Source of the DNA: Mycobacterium paraense
Lineage (GTDB): Bacteria > Actinomycetota > Actinomycetes > Mycobacteriales > Mycobacteriaceae
Reading direction: 5' to 3'
Length of the DNA: 64,000 nucleotides
NCBI RefSeq assembly: GCF_002101815.1
Contig: NZ_LQPM01000036.1
Coordinates: 62,001 to 126,000 of the forward strand
The translations under genes and the position numbers were made by a program. Below, piece after piece: positions 40,925 through 48,162 of this stretch (its first letter is position 1; every line of letters starts with the position of its first letter). Below the pieces are notes generated by a model, which was not told where the DNA came from, ran no database searches, and saw only the letters and a program-made list of their open reading frames with translations.

Positions 40925-42142
40925 ATGACCTCCGACATCCGCGTCCTCGACAGCGAGGACGACCTGATCGCCGCGGCCAACGTGTTCCGCGCCGCGATGG
41001 TCGGGTTTCCCCCGCTGTCGAACCTGGCACCCGGCCAGATCACCAAGCTGCTCGAGCCCGGCCGCACCGTCGGTGCCTTCGCCGGCGGCCAGCTGGTCGG
41101 CACCGCCGACGCCGTCACGAGCGGGCTCACCCTCCCCGGCGGGGCGATCGTCGGGCATGCCGCCGTGACGCACATCGGGGTGCTGCCGTCGTTCACCCGC
41201 AAAGGCATCGCCACCGAGCTGATCGGCCACCAGCTGCACGACTTCGCCGCGCGGGGCGAGGCGGTCGCGACGCTGCGCGCCTCGGAGGCGACGATCTACG
41301 AGCGGTTCGGCTACGGGGTGGCGAGTTCGTCGCAGACGGTGGAGGTACAGACGGCACGGGCGGCGTTGCGTCCCGGGGTGGGGACCGGCGGTCCGGTGCG
41401 ACTGCTGGACGTCCAGGAGGCGTGGGACGTCCTGCCCCGGATCTACGCGGCGCATCGCCCGCCGCGGCCGGGCACCATCGACCGGCCGGCGGTGTGGTGG
41501 CAGAGCCTGCGGTTACGTACCGAATCCTCGCCGGGCCCTTCGTATGTCGCGGTCCATGGCGCCCCGGGATGCGAAACCGGTTTCGCCCGCTACCGCCCGG
41601 TCGACACCGAGGCATGGTTCGTCAGCGACCAGCGCACGATCGCCGTCGAGGATTTCTTCGCGCCCACTCCCGACGCGTATTTCGGTCTGCTGCGCTTCCT
41701 GCTCGGGCTCGATCTCATCGATCGTGTGGTGTTCTGGATGCTGCCCCTCGACGATCCGCTGCCCTGGTTGCTCACGGACCGACGGGCCGCGCGGGTGACC
41801 GCGGTGCGTGACGAAACGTGGCTGCGCATCGTCGATGCCGAGGCGGTGCTGTCGGCGCGCCGGTACGCCGGCGACGAGTCGGTCACGGTCGAGGTCAATG
41901 ACCCTCTGCTGCCGCACAATTCGGCACGCTTTGCCATCGCCGGCGACGGCGCCGAACCGACCGACCGGCCCGCCGCGCTTCACGTCAGTGTCGAAGGCCT
42001 CGCCGCGGTCCTGCTCGGGGGCACCACCTGGCGCAGCCTCGCCGCCGCGCGGCTGGCCCGGACCGACGATCCGGAGGCGCTGGCCATCGCCGACCGCTTG
42101 TTCGCGGTGGCCGACGCACCGCACGCCGGGTTCTTTTTCTGA
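40925..42142 (+). CDS. Eis-like GNAT N-acetyltransferase
   Basis: 405 residues, close to the 402 of M. tuberculosis Eis. The N-terminal GNAT half has HAAVTHIGVLPSFTRKGIAT (acetyl-CoA loop), LRASEATIYERFGYG is the strongly conserved Eis block, WMLPLDDPLPWLLTDRRAA the central block, and the C-terminus is FFF, whose terminal carboxylate is catalytic in Eis. Eis enzymes acetylate amines of aminoglycosides, host peptides or polyamines as hexamers. Whether this is Eis itself or one of its paralogues cannot be told from sequence reading alone; similarity outside the motifs seems moderate. Confidence 0.88.
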   Translation: MTSDIRVLDSEDDLIAAANVFRAAMVGFPPLSNLAPGQITKLLEPGRTVGAFAGGQLVGTADAVTSGLTLPGGAIVGHAAVTHIGVLPSFTRKGIATELIGHQLHDFAARGEAVATLRASEATIYERFGYGVASSSQTVEVQTARAALRPGVGTGGPVRLLDVQEAWDVLPRIYAAHRPPRPGTIDRPAVWWQSLRLRTESSPGPSYVAVHGAPGCETGFARYRPVDTEAWFVSDQRTIAVEDFFAPTPDAYFGLLRFLLGLDLIDRVVFWMLPLDDPLPWLLTDRRAARVTAVRDETWLRIVDAEAVLSARRYAGDESVTVEVNDPLLPHNSARFAIAGDGAEPTDRPAALHVSVEGLAAVLLGGTTWRSLAAARLARTDDPEALAIADRLFAVADAPHAGFFF

Positions 42143-42160
42143 TACCGCCGGGGGGCGAAC

Positions 42161-43108
42161 GTGATTGTGATCGTCGGGGCGGGAATCTGCGGGCTTGCGG
42201 CCGCCCACGCGCTCGCGCGGCGCGGCCAGGACGCCGTCGTGCTCGAGCGCGGCGAGCCGTTCGCCGAGCAATCCGCTGGTCTGGCAAGGATTTTCCGCAT
42301 CGCACACCGGCGCGAGGCATTGTGCCGACTCGCGATGCGGGCCCGCGACGGCTGGCAGCGCTGGGAGTCCGAGCTGGGCGCCGGGCGCCTGCTCGGCGCG
42401 GAGGGCTTCATCGCCGCCGGCGCCTGCGACGAGACCGCCGCCGCGATGACGGAGGCCGGCGCGGCCTTCTTTCGGCTGGACCGGTCCGAGATCATCGCGC
42501 GCATCCCGTTCGCGGCGGCGCCCTGGGACGCCGCGGTGTTCGACCCGCTGGGCGGCAGCCTGCGCATCCGCCGCGCGCTCGACGCCCTCGCGCGGCGTGC
42601 GGTCATCAGGCGCTGCGAGGTGGTGGCCGTGGCCGACGACGGCGCGACGACGCTGGCGGACGGCACGGTCCTGCGCACGGACGGCGTGCTCATCTGCGCC
42701 GGTGTCGGGACCTCGGCGCTGTTCGGCCCGCTGGGAGTCCAGTTCGCACCCCACACCCGCTTCACCTACGCGGGCGCCGACGCGACCGGCGCCGCATGCC
42801 TTTCCGCACCCGAGGGCTACGGGCTGCCGCTGGGCAGCACCGGCCGTTGGGCGTTCGGGCAGGAGGCGCCCGACCCCGCCCTCGTGGGCACGCTGTTCCC
42901 GTCGCTGGTGGCCGTGGGCCAGGTCGACTGCGTCACCGTTCGCGCGCCCTGGCTGGACTCCGGCGGCGACGGCTGGACGGTGGCGCGCCGCGGCCGCGTC
43001 GTCGGGTTCGTAGGGAGCAACCTGATGAAGTTCGGCCCCCTGCTGGGCGAGCTGCTCGCCGACGCCGTGGTCAGCGACGCGTTGCCGGCCGAACTGGTCC
43101 TAAATTAG
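42161..43108 (+). CDS. FAD-dependent oxidoreductase (DAO family)
   Basis: 315 residues from GTG 42161. MIVIVGAGICGLAAAHALAR gives the dinucleotide-binding GxGxxG, VVLERG the ribose-binding Glu, and a second FAD contact is in GVLICAGVGTSAL. RIFRIAHRREAL and the C-terminal GFVGSNLMKFGPLLGE match sarcosine/amino-acid oxidase relatives, though the protein is about 60 residues shorter than these. It probably oxidises an amine or amino acid. It follows the Eis-like gene by 18 bp, an unusual pairing. Confidence 0.82.
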   Translation: MIVIVGAGICGLAAAHALARRGQDAVVLERGEPFAEQSAGLARIFRIAHRREALCRLAMRARDGWQRWESELGAGRLLGAEGFIAAGACDETAAAMTEAGAAFFRLDRSEIIARIPFAAAPWDAAVFDPLGGSLRIRRALDALARRAVIRRCEVVAVADDGATTLADGTVLRTDGVLICAGVGTSALFGPLGVQFAPHTRFTYAGADATGAACLSAPEGYGLPLGSTGRWAFGQEAPDPALVGTLFPSLVAVGQVDCVTVRAPWLDSGGDGWTVARRGRVVGFVGSNLMKFGPLLGELLADAVVSDALPAELVLN

Positions 43109-43131
43109 TTGCGCGGCAGCGCCTTCCGGCG

Positions 43132-43413
43132 TCAGCCGTGGGGGGCCTCGGAGATCTTGGAGTCCGGCTTGCCCAGCGTCTGGCACCAGGTCGTGGCCGA
43201 CAGGCGGGTGGCGGAAATCTCCATACTGGTCGGGTCGGCGCCGCTCTTGTCCTTGAGCATCTTGCTGACCTCGTCGTTTTGCTTCTTCTCGTCCTGCGTG
43301 GTGAAGTCCTTGCACTTGGTGTCGCCGCCGGTGTTGATCACCTGTGAGGCGGAACACGCGCCGGACAGCAGTGCGGCCACCGCAACCGTCGCCGCAGCAA
43401 TTTGCTTCATCAT
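43132..43413 (-). CDS. Small lipoprotein with two conserved-type cysteines, HdeA-like
   Basis: 93 residues from ATG 43413 (or ATG 43410), preceded by AGGAGGG. A signal peptide with a lipobox-like LLSGAC (C20) is followed by about 70 residues with C34 (KCKDFTTQDEK) and C77 (TTWCQTLG), likely joined in a disulfide. Spacing of CxDF and a second Cys, and the charged helical middle (VSKMLKDKSG), recall the acid-stress chaperone HdeA and its mycobacterial relatives. That assignment is tentative. It converges with the FAD oxidoreductase gene. Confidence 0.65.
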   Translation of the reverse strand: MMKQIAAATVAVAALLSGACSASQVINTGGDTKCKDFTTQDEKKQNDEVSKMLKDKSGADPTSMEISATRLSATTWCQTLGKPDSKISEAPHG

Positions 43414-43636
43414 TTGCCCTCCTGGGTTCGCAGTGAGGTATCTGTACACCAAATCGGCCCGATTTCAAACCTTGCCCGCGCTTCGCGGCGCATCGTCGCG
43501 CGTTTGCAGAACGGTGAGCGGAAGGCTGGTGGGGGCGTGCATGGCGGCGGGCTCAGCGGGAATAACTCCGCGGGCGGCTTTGTCGACCATCTTTTGTAGG
43601 CCGCCCACGCGCCTCAGACCCAGGGGAGGAACATAC

Positions 43637-44875
43637 GTGCTCTCGTCGAAGGGCTCGACCGACCTCACGAGCGGGACACCGGCGGCGCCGGCCACGCCGG
43701 CAGAGCGCACGGACCCTCGTGCGGCGCAAGCGACATTCGTCAGCGTCTTGGCCCTGTTGTTGTCGACGGGTTGGGTCGCCAACCACTTCGTCGCGCTGAT
43801 GCCCGTGATCAGCGACCGCCAACACCTCGATGCGACCCGGCTCGACGCCATCTTCGCGATCTACGCGCTGGGTTTGCTGCCCGGACTGCTCGTCGGCGGG
43901 CGGCTGTCCGATGCGCTGGGGCGTCAGGCGGTGGCGCTCGCGGGCGCGACGGCCACCCTGGTGGGGTCGGTGGCGATGCTGGTCTCGCAGCAGCCCGATG
44001 TGCTGCTGGTGGGTCGTTTGGTCGTCGGAATCGGTGTCGGTCTCTTGATGAGTTCCTGCACCGCATGGGCCTCCGACCTGAAAGGTCCCGCCGGGGCGGG
44101 CACCGCCGGAGCGGTGTTGCTCGGCGGCTTCGCCATCGGTCCGTTCGCCGCGGGTCTGATCGCGCGGTACGGACAACCCGGCGTTCGGTGGTCGTTCGCG
44201 TTGGCCGCCGCTCTCGTCGTGGCGGCGATGGTCTTCTCGGTCGTGGCGGTACGGCGCGGAAACGCGACCGCACCGACGCCGGCGCACGATTGGGAACCGT
44301 CGGCGGCGGCGCGACAAGGAACCGCGTGGGCGCTGGGCTGGGCCATGCCGCTGGCCCCGTGGGTGTTCGCGTCGGCGACGCTGGGATTCATCACCATTCC
44401 CGCCCGGGTGCACACCGGGCTGGCGGCGCCCTTGGCCGCGGGCGGCGCCACGCTGATCGTGAACGGCGTCAGCGGAGGAATCCAGGTGCTTGCCCGCGCG
44501 CGTCGTTGGGGACCGCAGGCCGGCACCGCGGGCGCGGTGCTGGCCGCGCTCGGCTACGCCGTCACCGCGGTGGCCCCGCCGACCATGTCGCTGCCCCTGG
44601 GCCTGTCGGTCTTCTTGATCCTGGGGTGCGCGTCGGGTCTTTGTTTGCGCGACGGCCTGATCGACCTCGAGGCCGCGGCGCCGCGGCGGCTGCGGGGTGC
44701 GCTCGTGGGGGCGTTCTACGTGGTGACCTACATCGGCTTCGGGCTGCCCCTTGTGTTGACCACCGTCGGGCCCGCGCCCTCGGCCGCCATCCTTGCCACC
44801 ATGGCGGTGCTCGCGCTGGCAACAGCCGTGATTCGGGCCGTGCGCCTGCGTCGAGTCGCTCATCGCCGGCACTGA
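43637..44875 (+). CDS. Major facilitator superfamily transporter
   Basis: 412 residues from GTG 43637 with GGGGAGGA upstream; a long frame continuing back to 43109 overlaps the lipoprotein gene and is not used. About twelve transmembrane segments; GGRLSDALGRQAVAL is the MFS loop 2-3 motif, and a second half follows after a charged loop near residue 200. RLVVGIGVGLLMSSCTAWAS resembles motif B of drug exporters. It may export a small molecule or drug. A second membrane protein gene follows 66 bp later on the same strand. Confidence 0.88.
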   Translation: MLSSKGSTDLTSGTPAAPATPAERTDPRAAQATFVSVLALLLSTGWVANHFVALMPVISDRQHLDATRLDAIFAIYALGLLPGLLVGGRLSDALGRQAVALAGATATLVGSVAMLVSQQPDVLLVGRLVVGIGVGLLMSSCTAWASDLKGPAGAGTAGAVLLGGFAIGPFAAGLIARYGQPGVRWSFALAAALVVAAMVFSVVAVRRGNATAPTPAHDWEPSAAARQGTAWALGWAMPLAPWVFASATLGFITIPARVHTGLAAPLAAGGATLIVNGVSGGIQVLARARRWGPQAGTAGAVLAALGYAVTAVAPPTMSLPLGLSVFLILGCASGLCLRDGLIDLEAAAPRRLRGALVGAFYVVTYIGFGLPLVLTTVGPAPSAAILATMAVLALATAVIRAVRLRRVAHRRH

Positions 44876-44941
44876 GAACGGGACCGATCAACAGCGGCAC
44901 ATGTTTTGCCGCACGGCACGCGGGTATCGCCCCTGAACGCC

Positions 44942-46000
44942 ATGACCAGACAAGCCTCCCTTGATACCGCGACGCCGAGCGCGCGGGACTTCGGCGAGGG
45001 AGGCGACGAATCACCGGTTGCGGCAAGCCGATTGTCGCTGCGCCGGATACCGCTCGAGATCCGCAAGGCCGCGGCGGTGATGGCCATCGCACTGGTCATG
45101 ACGTCGACGTTCGCCGCGGCCTACACCGTTGCGCTGGGCAGGCCCGCTCCGCGGCAGCTCCCGATCGGCGTCGTCGGCCCGGCGTCCGTGACGGGCCCCA
45201 TCGTCGCCGGGATGCAGCAGGGCCGGCACGAATTCGAGGTGCGCACCTATCCGTCGCGGGAGGCGGCCATCGCGGCCGTCGATCGCCAAACGATCACCGC
45301 GGTCGTCGACGCCACCGCGACGCCGCCCCAGCTGCTGTTGTCCAGTGCCAGCGGCGCTTCGGCGGTCCGGGTCTTGACGCAATTGGACGAGCCCGCGCCC
45401 GGGCGCTACCTGCTGCCGATCCAGGACCTTCACCCCCTGCCGCCCTCCGACCCGTCGGGGCTGGCCACGTTCTACGTGACGATCGCGGCGACGATCCTGG
45501 GGTTCGTCACCATGTTTCAGTTGCGCGCCAACGTCAAGACGTTGACGCTGCGCCGCTGGCTGGGTTGCGTGGCCATCCTGGCGGTCGTCGGCGGCGCGGC
45601 ACTGGCCTCGGTCGCCGGGCCGATGCTGGGCGCGCTGCACACACCGTTCGCCGAACTGTGGCTACTGATCTCGCTGCAGGTTGCGATTGCGGCCCTGTTC
45701 AACTCGACCATGCTGGTGTTGATCCATCGATGGGCGATCATCCCGACCTGGGGCGTGTTCATCCTGCTCGGCAACACCTCGTCGGGTGGCGCCGTCTCGG
45801 CTTCCCTGCTGCCGCAACCGTTCGCGGTCCTCAATCACGCGCTGGCGAGCGGCGCCACGGTGTCCGCCATCCACACTGCGACGTACTTTCCCCACAACCA
45901 GCGGGCGCTGCCGTTTATCGTTCTGGCCGCGTGGTTTTCGGTCACATTGATCGGGCTGGTGACCTGCTCTCGCGCGTTGGGGCGGTCGCCGGCCGAATGA
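44942..46000 (+). CDS. YhgE/Pip-like (ABC-2 type) membrane protein
   Basis: 352 residues from ATG 44942. One transmembrane helix at about 45-65, then an external domain of some 130 residues (LPIGVVGPASVTGPIVAGMQ, YPSREAAIAAVDRQTITAVV) and five or six helices from about 178 on. This is the layout of YhgE/Pip, DUF3533 and ABC-2 permease relatives, in which the external domain resembles the part of MmpL or ABC-2 exporters that contacts substrate. No ATPase gene is nearby. It may work with the preceding MFS protein. Its stop codon directly abuts that of the converging gene. Confidence 0.78.
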   Translation: MTRQASLDTATPSARDFGEGGDESPVAASRLSLRRIPLEIRKAAAVMAIALVMTSTFAAAYTVALGRPAPRQLPIGVVGPASVTGPIVAGMQQGRHEFEVRTYPSREAAIAAVDRQTITAVVDATATPPQLLLSSASGASAVRVLTQLDEPAPGRYLLPIQDLHPLPPSDPSGLATFYVTIAATILGFVTMFQLRANVKTLTLRRWLGCVAILAVVGGAALASVAGPMLGALHTPFAELWLLISLQVAIAALFNSTMLVLIHRWAIIPTWGVFILLGNTSSGGAVSASLLPQPFAVLNHALASGATVSAIHTATYFPHNQRALPFIVLAAWFSVTLIGLVTCSRALGRSPAE

Positions 46001-47038
46001 TCACAGCAATTCGCGCAGCGTCTCGATCATCTTGACCCGCTCGGCGGGCGTCCCGGCGAGCGGTGCCACGTTCAAGGTGGTCACCCCCGCTTCCCGATAA
46101 GCCGCCAAACGTTCCTTGACGAACTCGCGCGAACCGATCAGGTTGACGTCGCGCACCAGCTCGTCGGGCACCACCTTGGCCGCGCCGTCCTTGTCGCCGG
46201 ACAGGTAGAGCTCCTGGATCCGGTCGGCTTGCGGGCCATAACCGTACTTGGTGGCCAGGGTGTGATAGAAGTTCTTGCCCTTGGCACCCATCCCGCCGAT
46301 GTAGAGCGCCAGGTGCGGCTTGACGAATTCGCGTAGTGGCTCGACGTTTTCGCCGATGGCCAGGACCGGTCCCGCGTAGATGTCGAGCTCACCCAGCGCA
46401 GGGTCGCGCTTGGCCTGGCCCGCAGCCAGCGCCTCGCCCCAGACGTCGCGCGCTTTCTCCGGCAGGAAAAAGATAGGTTGCCAGCCCTCCGCGATCTCGG
46501 CGGCCAGCTCGACGTTCTTGGGCCCCAACGCCGCGACCAGGATCGGGATGCGCTCTCGGACAGGGCGATTGATGAGTTTGAGCGGCTTGCCGAGGCCGGT
46601 GCCGTGCCCGGCGGGCAGCGGGATCACGTAGTGCTTGCCCTGGTGTTCCAGGGTCTCGCGCCGCCACACCCGCCGGCAGATTTCGATGACCTCGCGGGTG
46701 CGTGCGATCGGGGCGTCGTAGGGCACACCGTGGAAACCCTCGATGACCTGGGGGCCGGAGGCGCCCAGACCGAGCGTGAAGCGGCCGTCGGACACGTAGT
46801 CGAGGCCGGCCGCGGTCATCGCGGTCAGCGTCGGCGTGCGGGTGTAGAGCTGCAAGATGCCCGAGGCCAGCTGAACCCGTTCGGTGCTCGCCGCCAGGTA
46901 GCCCAGCGCGCTCACCGCGTCGAACGAATACGCCTCGGGGACAAAGACAATGTCCAAGCCGGCGCGTTCCAGGTCGGCCACTTCGGCGGCGACGTCCTTG
47001 AACCCGCCCGCGTAATTGATTCCCAATCCGATCCGCAT
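46001..47038 (-). CDS. LLM-class F420-dependent oxidoreductase
   Basis: 345 residues from ATG 47038. GLGINYAGGFKDVAAEVADL and GLDIVFVPEAYSFDAVSALG are the N-terminal part of luciferase-like barrels; ERVQLASGILQLYTRTPTLT and FTLGLGASGPQVIEGFHG are well-conserved cofactor-binding blocks of mycobacterial F420 members. It resembles M. tuberculosis Rv3520c as I recall it. Likely a hydride transfer from F420H2 to, or from, an unidentified substrate. The NTF2-like gene is two bases upstream, so the two are coupled, and both are probably under the PadR operators at 47495-47578. Confidence 0.9.
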   Translation of the reverse strand: MRIGLGINYAGGFKDVAAEVADLERAGLDIVFVPEAYSFDAVSALGYLAASTERVQLASGILQLYTRTPTLTAMTAAGLDYVSDGRFTLGLGASGPQVIEGFHGVPYDAPIARTREVIEICRRVWRRETLEHQGKHYVIPLPAGHGTGLGKPLKLINRPVRERIPILVAALGPKNVELAAEIAEGWQPIFFLPEKARDVWGEALAAGQAKRDPALGELDIYAGPVLAIGENVEPLREFVKPHLALYIGGMGAKGKNFYHTLATKYGYGPQADRIQELYLSGDKDGAAKVVPDELVRDVNLIGSREFVKERLAAYREAGVTTLNVAPLAGTPAERVKMIETLRELL

Positions 47039-47040
47039 GG

Positions 47041-47481
47041 TCAGGATCCCTTCGCGACGGCGAACTGGTCGGCGAGTTCGACGGCCTCTTGCTGGATCCG
47101 CTCGAACTGGGCGCCCATCGCGTTCGACAGGGCCGTCGCACCCGACAGCGGCCGCACCATCACCATGAACTCGTCGATGAGGCCGTCGTCGTCGAAGTGC
47201 AGGAAGTCGCAACCGGTGATCTTCACACCCGGCGCCCCCGCTACCGCGGTCTCGAACACGAACGCATGGTCGCGGCCGTTGGCGTCGGCGATCTCGCGGA
47301 TGTAGCGGAAGTCCTCGAAGACCCGCAACACGCCGCGCAGGATCGCCGCGGTTATCGGCTTGCCCACATAGGGCTTGAACGCGACCGGGCTGATGAACAC
47401 CACATTGTCGGCCAGCATCGCCTGGATGGCGCCCTCATCCCGTTCCTCGACCGCCTTCCGAAAGGGATGCGTGGCAACCAC
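47041..47481 (-). CDS. SnoaL/NTF2-like protein
   Basis: 146 residues from GTG 47481, chosen because AAGGCAGG lies seven bases upstream and because a TTG at 47502 would fall inside the operator. The NTF2 cone fold is suggested by FRKAVEERDEGAIQAMLADN, VVFISPV and ITGCDFLHFDDDGLIDEFMV. Such proteins act as isomerases, dehydratases or ligand-binding partners. Directly coupled to the F420 oxidoreductase gene, it may prepare or rearrange its substrate. Confidence 0.82.
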   Translation of the reverse strand: MVATHPFRKAVEERDEGAIQAMLADNVVFISPVAFKPYVGKPITAAILRGVLRVFEDFRYIREIADANGRDHAFVFETAVAGAPGVKITGCDFLHFDDDGLIDEFMVMVRPLSGATALSNAMGAQFERIQQEAVELADQFAVAKGS

Positions 47482-47494
47482 CGAGACACCTGCC

Positions 47495-47513
47495 TTAGTC
47501 AATTTATTGAGTA
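47495..47513. promoter_or_regulatory. PadR operator copy 1
   Basis: TTAGTCAATTTATTGAGTA is an imperfect palindrome (TAGTCAA/TTGAGTA) that matches copy 2 at 17 of 19 positions. It lies at the start of the leftward NTF2-like gene. Confidence 0.7.
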
Positions 47514-47559
47514 GGTGGGGTTGACGGTAGCCGCCGTCCGCCGTCGCGTCGATGTGCGG

Positions 47560-47578
47560 TTAGTCACTTTTTTGAGTA
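47560..47578. promoter_or_regulatory. PadR operator copy 2
   Basis: TTAGTCACTTTTTTGAGTA lies 24 bp upstream of the PadR start codon at 47602 and 65 bp from copy 1 (17 of 19 identical). Paired sites between divergent genes fit a PadR repressor of both units. Confidence 0.7.
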
Positions 47579-47601
47579 TTCGCATTGTTAAGCTGGTCGC
47601 C

Positions 47602-48162
47602 GTGTCGCTGCGTGACGCGGTGCTGGCCGCGCTCCTCGATGGTGAGGCCTCCGGATACGACCTCGCCAAGCGTTTCGACGCCTCGGTCGCCAACTTCTGG
47701 ATGGCCACCCCGCAGCAGCTCTACCGCGAACTCGACCGCCTTGCCGAGCACGGGTTGATCCGGGCGCGCGTGGTGCAGCAGGAACGCCGGCCCAACAAGC
47801 GGATGTTCTCGCTGACCGAGTCGGGGCACGACGCGATCCGGGAGTTCACCGCCCGGGCGCCGAAGCCCTCGGTGATCCGCGATGATCTCGCGGTCAAGCT
47901 GCTGGCCGCCGATGCCGGCGACGCGCGGGCCGTCCGTGACTTCATGGCGGAGCGACTGCAGCGAGCGAAGGTCAAGCTGCAACGCTACGAGCGGATGCGC
48001 GCCCGGATGCTCGACGGCCGCGGCGAGAAGGAGTACCTCGCCCGCAACGAACGAGTGGGCCCCTACCTGACGCTGCTGCGCGGAATATCGTTCGAGGAGG
48101 AGAACATCCGATGGGCGGAGCGTGCGCTGCGGATTCTCGACGGCCGCCTCTCGGCGCACTAA
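47602..48162 (+). CDS. PadR family regulator
   Basis: 186 residues from GTG 47602; a longer frame to 47515 would cross the operator. SLRDAVLAALLDGEASGYDL then AKRFDASVANFW and ATPQQLYRELDRLAEHGLIR form the PadR winged helix, with RRPNKRMFSLTESG as the wing. The C-terminal half is the long helical dimerisation domain (MAERLQRAKVKLQRYERMRA). It most likely represses the divergent NTF2-like/F420 oxidoreductase pair and itself. The stop overlaps the converging decarboxylase stop by four bases. Confidence 0.9.
   Translation: MSLRDAVLAALLDGEASGYDLAKRFDASVANFWMATPQQLYRELDRLAEHGLIRARVVQQERRPNKRMFSLTESGHDAIREFTARAPKPSVIRDDLAVKLLAADAGDARAVRDFMAERLQRAKVKLQRYERMRARMLDGRGEKEYLARNERVGPYLTLLRGISFEEENIRWAERALRILDGRLSAH

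Noticed and set aside
43109..43636. N-terminal extension of the MFS transporter
   Set aside because: It overlaps the lipoprotein gene on the other strand and lacks MFS features; GTG 43637 has GGGGAGGA upstream.
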